Assembly: GCA_963668605.1 (NCBI GenBank)
Contig: OY764903.1
Location: 930,001-994,000 of the forward strand
Length of the DNA: 64,000 nt
Origin: G963668605 sp963668605
Lineage (GTDB): Bacteria > Acidobacteriota > Terriglobia > Bryobacterales > Bryobacteraceae
Reading direction: 5' to 3'
Shown here: positions 8,624 through 16,498 of the stretch, piece by piece
How the letters are laid out: every line of letters begins with the position of its first letter
How positions within the stretch are numbered: the stretch's first letter is position 1
The notes under the pieces: generated by a model
Databases searched by the model: none
Seen by the model: only the letters and a program-made list of their open reading frames with translations
Told to the model about the DNA's origin: nothing
Position numbers and translations under genes: made by a program

Positions 8624-8640
8624 GTAATTTGGCCATACGA
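8624..8640. repeat. Right terminal inverted repeat of IS copy 1
   Basis: The bases GTAATTTGGCCATACGA, read on the reverse strand as TCGTATGGCCAAATTAC, match the left repeat of copy 2 (CGTATGGCCAAATTAT at 55592-55607) at 15 of 16 aligned positions. The partner left repeat of this copy is not present at 7421. Confidence 0.8.
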
Positions 8641-8705
8641 GATCGAATTCCTGGACACTACGGGGGTAGGCGGATCGGGAATTGGCTGCGGACAGGAGTC
8701 AGACC

Positions 8706-9935
8706 CTACTTCAACTCGACTACCACGATCGATTTTCGGTCGCGTAGGTAGAGGCGTGTTCCGGCTATAGATGGGGGCGTCCAGGCTAGGTTTTCGAGCA
8801 CCTGGAAGCGGGAGGTTTCCTTCAGCCCTTCCGGCGACAGCGCGGCCAGATGCAGTACGCCGTCTTCGTCGAGGATCAGGGCGCGGTCGCCAACCAGGAG
8901 AGTGTTGGCGCGCGGAATGGCTCGATCCCGCCATCTGATCTCGCCGGTGCGGATATCCACGCACATGAAGATGGTGCCGCCGAAGTCGCCATTTGAGGCG
9001 TAGACGTAATCGCCGATCCGCATTGCGTTGCTATGGTGAATTCGCAACTGGCGATGGAACCAGAGTTCCTTGACTACAGTGTTTCCGTCCTTGCGGCTCA
9101 ACTGGAGCGTGCGGCTTCCGCCCAGATAGGCTCCGCTGAAAAATAGCAGATTATCGGAACCCCAGAGAAGCGTGGAGGTGATGTCGCCACCGCGGTTTTC
9201 GTGGGGGTGGCTCCACAACACGCGGCCGCTGCGCGGATCGAAGCCCGCCACCGCGTTTGCAACGACGCAGGCTACCTGCTCTTCGCGATCCACGTTGATC
9301 AGCACGGGAGACGAGTGCGAGTTGTCGAAGTCGCCACCCTGCCAGCGCGTCGTGCCGCTTTCGAGGTCGAGGGCGGCAATCGTATGACCTTTGCCGCCCA
9401 ACATCACGATAACGGTGTCCTTGTAAAGCAGGGGCGAATTCGAATACCCTCGCAGCATGACGGAGCCGCCCATCTCCTCAATCAGCCCGCGCATCCAAAG
9501 CACCTTGCCCGTGTTCTTGTCCAGGCAATGGAATTTGCCGGTGACTCCGGCGGTGAAGAGGCGGTCGCCCACAACCAGCGGCGTCGCGTGGGGTCCCGGT
9601 CCGGTGGCCATATTCATTCTCTTGAGGAATGTCGCGGGATACTTGTACTCCCAAACGGTCTTACCCGTAGCGGCGTCGAGCGCCAGGACCACTTCGTTCT
9701 CGCCGTCGCGATACATCGTGAAAAGCCGGCCGCCGTCCACGACGACGCTGGAACTGCCGAACGGTAGTGCGCGTTTCCAGAGCACCTGCGGTCCGCCGGA
9801 CGGCCACTGGGCGGCGATGGGTCTGGCGGCTACTTGAAAATTCCGGCTGGGTCCGGCCCACTGGCCCCACTCCGGAGGAGCGGCGGACATCGCTCCGTTC
9901 AATGCAATCAACCCGAACAGTATGGCGCTCTTCAC
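8706..9935 (-). CDS. Exported quinoprotein-like (PQQ-binding-like) beta-propeller protein 1
   Basis: A 409-residue propeller with a signal peptide after the GTG at 9935 (VKSAILFGLIALNGAMSAA). The repeats carry the usual signature of this superfamily, a hydrophobic strand followed by LD..TGK..WE or W(R/K), for example ALDAATGKTVWEYKYPATFL, CLDKNTGKVLWMRGL, ALDLESGTTRWQGGDF. The family start WGQWAGPSRNF is shared, in variants, with the other propellers of the window. The GTG was chosen because the frame upstream shows no leader. No cytochrome domain or recognisable PQQ-dehydrogenase catalytic Asp/Glu pattern was identified, so it is a propeller of unknown function, perhaps a binding or assembly protein like BamB. 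Confidence 0.85.
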   Translation of the reverse strand: MKSAILFGLIALNGAMSAAPPEWGQWAGPSRNFQVAARPIAAQWPSGGPQVLWKRALPFGSSSVVVDGGRLFTMYRDGENEVVLALDAATGKTVWEYKYPATFLKRMNMATGPGPHATPLVVGDRLFTAGVTGKFHCLDKNTGKVLWMRGLIEEMGGSVMLRGYSNSPLLYKDTVIVMLGGKGHTIAALDLESGTTRWQGGDFDNSHSSPVLINVDREEQVACVVANAVAGFDPRSGRVLWSHPHENRGGDITSTLLWGSDNLLFFSGAYLGGSRTLQLSRKDGNTVVKELWFHRQLRIHHSNAMRIGDYVYASNGDFGGTIFMCVDIRTGEIRWRDRAIPRANTLLVGDRALILDEDGVLHLAALSPEGLKETSRFQVLENLAWTPPSIAGTRLYLRDRKSIVVVELK

Positions 9936-10014
9936 GGATTCCCAGTATCTCACCGGGCGCGCATTACGGACAATCCTACAGTCCGATTCATGTGTGCGAC
10001 ACACTTTGTCGACC

Positions 10015-11328
10015 CTACTGACGGACGCAGAACAGCGAGTCGGTGCTGCGGAGGTACATGCTGCCGCCGGCAACAGCCGGTGTTGCGATGAACATCTGAT
10101 CGGAGAGCGAATTGGTGGCGAGAACTTCGAATTTCTCGCCCATTTTCACGACGACAACGTCGCCGTCTTCGGTTGAGATATACAGGTTGCCATTCGCTCC
10201 CACCAGAGAGGATTTGATGCTGCAGGGCTTCGGCAGCCGCTGTTGCTGGTAGTAAGGCTGGCCTGACAAAGCGTTGAGACAACTCAGCGTGCCATTGTCG
10301 GTGACGAAGTAGAGCTTTTCATCGTGAAGAACCGGCGACGGTGTATAGGAATTGCCGCGATCGTTCTTCCAGATGATCGAGTCGGTACCCGTCAGGTCTC
10401 CCGTGCGGCCAAGACGGATCGCCAGCATGTTCGGATTGCGGTAGCCGCTCATGACGTAGAGAATTCCTCTCCGGACGATGGGCGCCGGGATCACATTGGC
10501 GCCAAGGCCGCCACACTCCCAGATGAGCTTGCCCGTCGCCGGCTCGTAAGAGCGGACCTTTGTGGTTGCAGCCACCACTACCTGCTTCCGTCCTTCGTGT
10601 TCAATCACCAGTGGCGGCGCCCAGGAACTGTCCTCGTCGCGATCCACTTTCCAGATCTCTTTGCCGGTACGCTTGTCGAGTGCCACCATGTAGGAACCAC
10701 CCTGGTGGTCGAACTTCAGGTAGACCGCCTTGTCGTCGATGACCGTCGGCGTACCTTCACCGAACTGCATCCGCATCTGCATGGGCGAAAACTGCTTGTC
10801 CCAGATGAGCTTGCCGTCCAGATCGTAGCAATAGATTCCACGTGAACCGAAAAAGGCATAGACGTGTTTGCCATCGGTGACCGGCGAATTCGAAGCGAAG
10901 CTCCCGTACTTGTTGTGGTAGCCTTCGTGTGGCGAGGCTACCTTCGCGGTTCGCTCCCAGAGGACTTTGCCGGTCTTCCGGTCGAGGCACATCACGACGA
11001 ACTTGTACTCCCGTCCCGCACCGGCGCCACCGCCGGCTCCACGGCCGGGTCCACCGGCCGGCGAAGGCGCCGGCACTGCTGGTTTCGCGTCTCCGGCCGG
11101 AACGGCGGTAGTCAGAAAGATCCTGTCGCCCCAGATCACCGGCGAAGAGTTCCCACGGCCCGGAATGCTGACTCGCCAAGCGATGTTTTTTGTATCATTC
11201 CACTCCACGGGGGCGCTGCCGCGGGCCATCCCGTCGTCATTCGGACCTCGCCAGCGGGGCCAATCATCGTCGGCCGCTAACAAACCAGCGGAAAGACAGG
11301 CAAACAGAAGTAAGGCGGTCTTTGTCAT
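10015..11328 (-). CDS. Exported quinoprotein-like beta-propeller protein 2
   Basis: A 437-residue protein with signal peptide MTKTALLLFACLSAGLLAAD and mature start DDWPRWRGPNDDGMARGSAP, the typical opening of this family. At least six propeller blades can be recognised by motifs such as CLDRKTGKVLWERTAKVA, ALDKRTGKEIWKVDRDED, SYEPATGKLIWECGGLG and CLNALSGQPYYQQ. Between blades 1 and 2 is a glycine/proline-rich loop (GGPGRGAGGGAGAGRE). It is followed on the same strand by propeller 1 (79-base gap), and the TonB receptor ends 9 bases upstream of its start region, so the three may be cotranscribed from the receptor promoter. Function unknown. Confidence 0.88.
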   Translation of the reverse strand: MTKTALLLFACLSAGLLAADDDWPRWRGPNDDGMARGSAPVEWNDTKNIAWRVSIPGRGNSSPVIWGDRIFLTTAVPAGDAKPAVPAPSPAGGPGRGAGGGAGAGREYKFVVMCLDRKTGKVLWERTAKVASPHEGYHNKYGSFASNSPVTDGKHVYAFFGSRGIYCYDLDGKLIWDKQFSPMQMRMQFGEGTPTVIDDKAVYLKFDHQGGSYMVALDKRTGKEIWKVDRDEDSSWAPPLVIEHEGRKQVVVAATTKVRSYEPATGKLIWECGGLGANVIPAPIVRRGILYVMSGYRNPNMLAIRLGRTGDLTGTDSIIWKNDRGNSYTPSPVLHDEKLYFVTDNGTLSCLNALSGQPYYQQQRLPKPCSIKSSLVGANGNLYISTEDGDVVVVKMGEKFEVLATNSLSDQMFIATPAVAGGSMYLRSTDSLFCVRQ

Positions 11329-11337
11329 GGCGTTTTG

Positions 11338-14300
11338 TCAGTACAGGAGTTTAATGCCGAATTGAACCCGGCGTGGATTTTGGGCCGAACTGATCCTGCC
11401 GAGGGTTGGTGAGCCCACGAAGATGTCCGGCAAGTCGAGGTTTGCGTGGTTCAGGAGGTTGAACGCTTCCGCACGGAACTGAAGCGCGACGCCCTCCTTC
11501 AGTTTGGTGTTCTTGATCAGCGAGACACTGATGTTCTGGTATCCCGGCCCCGTGAGGATGTTGCGTCCCGCGTTGCCGAAGGTGCCGTAGGTCGGGATCG
11601 CGAAGGCGGTCGTGTCAAACCACCGTTCCGGCGTGCGCGCGGAGAGAGCCGGTTGGCGCAAGACGTTCGGGCGATCATTGGCGCCGAACCCGAGCATCGA
11701 ACGGCCTGTATTGCTGTTATCAAGATCCGAGAGTAGCGCAACGGTGAACGGCCGGCCGGTCTGGAAACTCCAGATGCCGAATGTCTGCCAGCCACCGAGC
11801 CAGCGCCCTTTGCCCGTAGGCAGATCGTAGGAATAGCTGAAAGACAGGCGGTGCCGAAGGTCGAAACCCGAAAGCCCTCGCTCGGCGCGGGTGTTACGGC
11901 TGTCCTGCGGATAGTTCGAATCACCGGAACTGGTGAAAAAGCTGGACGCGTCGTCGATCGATTTCGACCAGGTGTAGGACGCAACAGCCGTCAGCCCGTG
12001 GCGAAGGGTCTGTTGGAATCGAGCCTGAAAGCTCTGATAGCTGGAGTTCCCGCGCGATTCGAGAACATTGATGTCGTCGAACATCGGCACAGGCCTCAGG
12101 TTAGGCTGCTTCGGACTGGGGAGCGGCTGATTGAGATCGCGCGCACCCAACAGCTTCGTTCCCTTCGAACCGGCATAGGTCAACTCCGCCAGGCTGGAAC
12201 GGCCCATTTCCTGTTGGAGACTGAAGTTCCATTGCTGCGTGTATGCGGTTCTGAGGTTTTGCTGGAACGCAAGCGCGGACGACGGCAATGTCACGGGAAA
12301 GTTTTTCGGGAACGGGTCTGACAGTGTGAGCGGGAGCGTTGGCAGCGAATAGTAGAGCTTGAAGTCGAAGTACGGGGCGTTGAAGTACAACCCTTCACCC
12401 GTCGCCAGCGCCGACTGATCGTAGTAGATACCGTAGCCGGTGCGCAGCACGGTTTGGCGTTGGCCCGGGCGCCAGGCCAGTCCGATCCGCGGCGCCCAAT
12501 TGTTGCGATCCGGCTGGTAGCCGCCACGGGGAGTTCCGTCGGCGCCGACTCGAACCAGCGAAGCGGATGCCGGAACGTAGACGTTCGCACGGTCGGCGAC
12601 GTCCACGGGCGGCGCGTTGTACTCGTACCGCACACCACCCGTGAGAGTGAGGTCAGGCAGGAGGCGCCAGGTGTCCTGAACGAAGGAATAGAAGCTCTGG
12701 GTTCGCAGATGTTGGTAGTTGTCCAAACGGGCGGCGCCGGTGAGCGAGGGGAATCCCTGTAGCAACTCGGCCAGCGAGTTGCCGGTCATCCCGAGAAAGC
12801 TCAGATAGCCGCGCGCCATCTCGTCGCGGTAGGCGTTCTGCTGGACCCGGCGGATATCAACGCCGGCCTTTATGAGGTGCCGGCCCCGCAGGTGTGTGAG
12901 CGTGTCAGTGAGCTGATAGATGCTCGTCGCGCTGTGCTGCGGGTTGTGGGACTCGTCACCCAAACCCGAATAGCCGGTGATGGACATGAGGCTCAATCCG
13001 AAGTCGCGCGGATTCGAAGACATCTCAGGCAGTCCGACCGTGCTGTTGATGCTGTGGCCCATGTTCTCCTGGAAAGAGCCGGCGGCGATTCGATTGAATC
13101 CCAGCCTGAGTTCGTTGAGCAGCCGCGGCGAGAAGCTGTGAGTCTCACTTGCCATCAGGTTCTGCGCCCGCCTCGGGACGTTCGTGCCGAAACCGGGGAC
13201 CTTGGCGTAAGTCGAACCGGAGAAGGGTTCGTACAGGCTCCGGTCGGCGAAGCTGTAGCGGAAACTGAGGTCGTCCCGCGCTGTCAGATTGTGATCCGCG
13301 CGAAAGTCGAAATGGTCCTCACTGTCGCGGGAAGTTGGGGATGACACATAATTCTGGTTCAGCGCAGACCTATTCGGAAGCGGGTACAGCGACGCAATGG
13401 CGAGGCCAACGGGGTGCAGGCGCTCTTTCGGGATCACGTTTCCCGGGAACGGACTCTGGGTGAAGAGATCGATGGCATAAAGACCGCTGCGGGAGAAGTC
13501 GCCCGTGCGCTCCATGGCGCTCGGGACGTTCGTGACCTGCGTGATGCCTTCCCGCACGCGGCGGCCTTCGTAGTCCGCGAAGAAAAAGGTGCGATTCCGA
13601 ACCACCGGCCCACCCGCGGAGACGCCGAACTGATTGCGCTGGTATTGCGGGCTGGTCTCCCCTGACGGGGCAAAGAAGTTCCGCGCATCCAGCGCGCGGT
13701 TTCGAACAAACTCGTAGGCCGTCCCGTGAAAGGAGTTGGTGCCGGACTTCAGCACCACATTCAACTGGCCGCCGGCGTTCCGGCCGAAGGATGCGTCGGA
13801 GGTGCTGGTGACCACTTCGAACTCACGCACCGCGTCGACCGGGGGCGTGACTCCAATGCCGTTCAATTTCGGGTCGCCGTTGAAAACCCCATCCAGCAGG
13901 AAGTTGTTCGAGTCTTCGCGTGCGCCATTCACGTTCACGGCGAAATCGCCACGTACGGATCCAGCCGAGCCTGGCGCGGGAGGAGCGACACCTGCGAGCA
14001 GGAGGCTCAACTCGAAGAAATTGCGGCCGTCCAAGGGCAATCCGGTAACCTGGGTGTTCTCAATCACGCCTCCGAGGGCGCTGGAGTCGGTGCGCAGCAA
14101 ACTGCGGGCAGCGGTCACTTGAACTGTATCGGTGCGTTGTCCGGGGGCCAACTGGATCTCAAGCCGCACCTCCTGATTCAATTTGAGCGTGAACCGTTGA
14201 ATCCGCCTGCTGAATCCTTCTTGTGCGGTTTCGGACCGGTAGTCGCCGGGCGGCAGGTTCGGAATCGTAAACTCGCCCTGCGCATCGGTAATAACGGTTC

Positions 14301-14472
14301 GCTGGCGGCGTGTCTCGACGTTCTCGACGGAAATGGAAGCGCCGGATACCGGCTTCCGGGAAGCATCGGTCACCTGGCCTGCAATGGTGCCGTTCACCGA
14401 TTGGGCGTTGGCGCCCGCGGACAGAAAAACAGATATGAAAAAGACAGCTCGAATGTTCAAGACGATCCTCAC
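11338..14472 (-). CDS. TonB-dependent receptor with N-terminal carboxypeptidase-regulatory-like domain
   Basis: A 1044-residue outer-membrane protein. After the signal peptide (MRIVLNIRAVFFISVFLSAGANAQ) comes the carboxypeptidase-regulatory-like beta-sandwich (NGTIAGQVTDASRKPVSGAS, about residues 26-110). Next is the plug domain (GGVIENTQVTGLPLDGRNFFELSLLLAGV; VNVNGAREDSNNFLLDGVFN) and a long beta-barrel ending in a terminal aromatic strand (RRVQFGIKLLY). This is the OmpA/oar-like receptor class abundant in Acidobacteria, thought to import oligosaccharides or other large ligands using TonB energy. It starts close to the divergent glycosyltransferase gene and stops 9 bases before propeller 2, suggesting a shared transcript. 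The ligand is unknown. Confidence 0.92.
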   Translation of the reverse strand: MRIVLNIRAVFFISVFLSAGANAQSVNGTIAGQVTDASRKPVSGASISVENVETRRQRTVITDAQGEFTIPNLPPGDYRSETAQEGFSRRIQRFTLKLNQEVRLEIQLAPGQRTDTVQVTAARSLLRTDSSALGGVIENTQVTGLPLDGRNFFELSLLLAGVAPPAPGSAGSVRGDFAVNVNGAREDSNNFLLDGVFNGDPKLNGIGVTPPVDAVREFEVVTSTSDASFGRNAGGQLNVVLKSGTNSFHGTAYEFVRNRALDARNFFAPSGETSPQYQRNQFGVSAGGPVVRNRTFFFADYEGRRVREGITQVTNVPSAMERTGDFSRSGLYAIDLFTQSPFPGNVIPKERLHPVGLAIASLYPLPNRSALNQNYVSSPTSRDSEDHFDFRADHNLTARDDLSFRYSFADRSLYEPFSGSTYAKVPGFGTNVPRRAQNLMASETHSFSPRLLNELRLGFNRIAAGSFQENMGHSINSTVGLPEMSSNPRDFGLSLMSITGYSGLGDESHNPQHSATSIYQLTDTLTHLRGRHLIKAGVDIRRVQQNAYRDEMARGYLSFLGMTGNSLAELLQGFPSLTGAARLDNYQHLRTQSFYSFVQDTWRLLPDLTLTGGVRYEYNAPPVDVADRANVYVPASASLVRVGADGTPRGGYQPDRNNWAPRIGLAWRPGQRQTVLRTGYGIYYDQSALATGEGLYFNAPYFDFKLYYSLPTLPLTLSDPFPKNFPVTLPSSALAFQQNLRTAYTQQWNFSLQQEMGRSSLAELTYAGSKGTKLLGARDLNQPLPSPKQPNLRPVPMFDDINVLESRGNSSYQSFQARFQQTLRHGLTAVASYTWSKSIDDASSFFTSSGDSNYPQDSRNTRAERGLSGFDLRHRLSFSYSYDLPTGKGRWLGGWQTFGIWSFQTGRPFTVALLSDLDNSNTGRSMLGFGANDRPNVLRQPALSARTPERWFDTTAFAIPTYGTFGNAGRNILTGPGYQNISVSLIKNTKLKEGVALQFRAEAFNLLNHANLDLPDIFVGSPTLGRISSAQNPRRVQFGIKLLY

Positions 14473-14532
14473 AAGGCGGATTCTATACTATAACTGAAGT
14501 GAAGCCGCCGGTTGTTCGCGGCCATCTCTCGT
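14473..14532. promoter_or_regulatory. Divergent promoter region between TonB receptor and glycosyltransferase
   Basis: Only 60 bases separate the two divergent start codons. An AT-rich patch (TTCTATACTATAACTG, 14481-14496) stands out in the GC-rich surroundings and contains TATACT, a good -10 match for rightward transcription at 14484-14489, with a partly overlapping leftward candidate. No clear -35 box is seen. This is inference from composition only. Confidence 0.35.
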
Positions 14533-15834
14533 ATGAAAATTCTTGCGTTCACCGCCGGCGCCGCACAGATGTATTGCGGCAGTTGTATTCGAGACAACGC
14601 CTTGGCGGCAGAACTGCTGAAGCAGGGGCACGATTGCATTCTGGTCCCCTTGTATACGCCCACGTTGACCGACGAACAGAACGTGAGTGGTCCTCACGTG
14701 TTCTTCGGCGGCATCAGCGTCTATCTGGAGCAGTATTGGCGGATCTTCCGCCGGACGCCCTGGTTGTTGGACCGGCTCTGGGACTCGCACTGGGCTCTCG
14801 ACATCGCTTCCCGACGCTCGATTGCGGTGAGTCCGAAACTGCTGGGAGAAATGACAGTCTCAATGCTTCGAGGGGAGCAGGGATTCCAGCGGAAGGAGAT
14901 CCAGAAGCTGACGGCGTGGCTGCACAGCGAGGCCCCGCCCGATCTCGTCACCCTGCCAAATTCGCTGTTGATCGGATTGGCGCGTCCCATTGCGGACACT
15001 GTGAAACGGCCGGTGTACTGCACGTTGCAGGGGGAGGATCTCTTTCTCAGCATGCTTGAGGAGCCTTACAAGACGACTGCGCTGGAACTGATCCGTGCGA
15101 AGGTGAGCGATATCGATGGGTTCATGGCTGTCAGCGACTACTACGCGGAGTTCATGTGCCGCCACCTGCGCATCCCGGAACGGAAGATGCACGTCGTGCC
15201 GCTGGGAATCAACCTGGACGGGTGCGGTCCCAAGACACACGCGGAATCCGGCTCCTTCAAGATCGGCTACTTCGCGCGAGTGGCGCCGGAGAAAGGTCTG
15301 CATCTGCTAGTGGAGAGCTACCTGCGGTTGCGGACCGAGTTGGATTTCGGCCAGGCATCGCTCGAAGTGGCTGGCTACCTGGCGCCGGAGCACCGGGAAT
15401 ACCTCACCCGCGTCGGGCAGCGCATGAAGGACTCAGGCCTGGGCGGGGAGTTTCATTATCACGGCGTTCTGGATCGCGGCCACAAGATCGACTTTCTGCG
15501 GAGCCTTGACGTCCTGAGCGTCCCCAGCACCTACGATGAACCAAAGGGCATCTTTCTGCTTGAGGCCATGGCGAACGGAGTGCCCGTCGTTCAGCCGCGC
15601 CGCGGCGCATTTCCGGAGATGCTCTCCAAGACCGGCGGAGGAATTCTGGTGGAGCCGGACGACGCTGTCAGCCTTGCGGAGGGGCTTCTCCGTTTGCGGA
15701 AAGATACGGAACTCCGCGCCGCACTCGGCCGCCAGGGCGCCGAAGGAGTGCGCGAACATTACTCAGTCTCGAAAATGACCGCCAGAGCCCTGCAGGTATT
15801 CACAGAGATAGCCGCTGCACGTGCCTATGCTTGA
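14533..15834 (+). CDS. Glycosyltransferase family 4-like protein
   Basis: A 433-residue GT-B-fold glycosyltransferase. The N-terminal Rossmann domain contains MKILAFTAGAAQMYCGSCIR with donor/acceptor loop glycines. The C-terminal domain has the GT4 signature GYFARVAPEKGLHLLVESYL and the E-x7-E nucleotide-sugar motif (EPKGIFLLE, near residues 335-343), followed by VPVVQPRRGAFPEML. The ATG at 14533 was chosen because similarity begins there; an upstream in-frame start adds seven residues without family match. The end overlaps the start of the ABC ATPase gene, and the permease follows, so it is in a three-gene operon. The glycan it makes or modifies is not known; it probably acts at the cytoplasmic face of the membrane. 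Confidence 0.85.
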   Translation: MKILAFTAGAAQMYCGSCIRDNALAAELLKQGHDCILVPLYTPTLTDEQNVSGPHVFFGGISVYLEQYWRIFRRTPWLLDRLWDSHWALDIASRRSIAVSPKLLGEMTVSMLRGEQGFQRKEIQKLTAWLHSEAPPDLVTLPNSLLIGLARPIADTVKRPVYCTLQGEDLFLSMLEEPYKTTALELIRAKVSDIDGFMAVSDYYAEFMCRHLRIPERKMHVVPLGINLDGCGPKTHAESGSFKIGYFARVAPEKGLHLLVESYLRLRTELDFGQASLEVAGYLAPEHREYLTRVGQRMKDSGLGGEFHYHGVLDRGHKIDFLRSLDVLSVPSTYDEPKGIFLLEAMANGVPVVQPRRGAFPEMLSKTGGGILVEPDDAVSLAEGLLRLRKDTELRAALGRQGAEGVREHYSVSKMTARALQVFTEIAAARAYA

Positions 15835-16498
15835 ACTCGACAACATTTCCAAAGAGTATCCTACGCCGCGAGGCCCATTGACAGTGCTGTCGGGGGTTAC
15901 GTTGTCGTTGAAGCGCGGCGGCGCTGCCGCAATCATGGGGCCATCGGGGGCGGGCAAGAGCACGCTGCTGTACATCGCCGGAGGTTTGGAGACACCCAGT
16001 TCCGGCTCAGTGATGTTGGATGGCCGAAGCCCGTACCAGCTTTCAGAAAAGGAACTTGCGGCGTTCCGGAATCAGGCGGTCGGGTTCGTGTTTCAGGATC
16101 ACTGCCTGCTTCCCCAATGCTCTGTCCTGGAAAACGTCCTGGTTCCTACTCTCGTGGCGGGCAACCACGAGGACTATCCGAAACGCGCCCGCGCACTGCT
16201 GGAGCAGGTAGGGCTTGGGGATCGCCTGGATCATCGCCCGTCGGAGCTTTCGGGCGGAGAGAAACAGCGGGTGGCAATCGCCCGCGCGCTGATCCGGCGA
16301 CCACAACTACTGCTGTGTGACGAGCCGACGGGCAATCTCGATCAGGCCTCTGCGGACGTGGTCGCGGGACTGCTCCAGGATCTCCACCGTCGCCAGGAGA
16401 CAGCTCTAATCGTAGTGACACACAGTCTGAGTCTGGCTTCCCGGTTTCCCACTCGATACGAATTGCGTGATGCGAATCTCTACCCTGTTGGCGCGTAA
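15821..16498 (+). CDS. ABC transporter ATP-binding protein of the MacB/LolD type
   Basis: A 225-residue ABC ATPase. Walker A is GPSGAGKST (residues 40-48), the Q-loop follows in FVFQDHCLLPQ, the signature is LSGGEKQRVAIARAL, and Walker B is LLLCDEPTGNLD, the typical extended form of the lipoprotein-release/macrolide-export (LolD/MacB) group. The GTG at 15821 or the ATG at 15827 may be the start; both overlap the glycosyltransferase end. The 3' end overlaps the permease gene by 29 bases. It would energise the FtsX-like permease encoded next, most likely for export or mechanotransmission rather than uptake, because this ATPase group pairs with FtsX-type membrane proteins. Confidence 0.93.
   Translation: MPMLELDNISKEYPTPRGPLTVLSGVTLSLKRGGAAAIMGPSGAGKSTLLYIAGGLETPSSGSVMLDGRSPYQLSEKELAAFRNQAVGFVFQDHCLLPQCSVLENVLVPTLVAGNHEDYPKRARALLEQVGLGDRLDHRPSELSGGEKQRVAIARALIRRPQLLLCDEPTGNLDQASADVVAGLLQDLHRRQETALIVVTHSLSLASRFPTRYELRDANLYPVGA

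Larger units (their letters stand above)
7421..8640 (+). mobile_element. Insertion-sequence remnant, copy 1 (left end missing, chimeric)
   Basis: A defective insertion sequence that matches the element at 55591-56846 almost base for base over about 700 bases. It lacks the left terminal repeat and the transposase N-terminus, and begins at the segment PGRPPLTSEIEALIV. It carries a nonsense codon (TGA at 7692-7694 where copy 2 has CGA), a frameshift after FCSAFRND that copy 2 shares, and an inverted foreign segment (7958-8340) inside the transposase. It ends with the transposase C-terminus and the right terminal repeat at 8624-8640. It cannot make an active transposase. Confidence 0.85.

Noticed and set aside
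8064..8636. 190-codon minus-strand frame covering the insertion-sequence remnant
   Set aside because: Only the middle resembles a protein family (Y4bD/Y4pK-like); the ends are antisense to the transposase C-terminus and there is a frame change inside, so it is described as a fragment and not as a gene.
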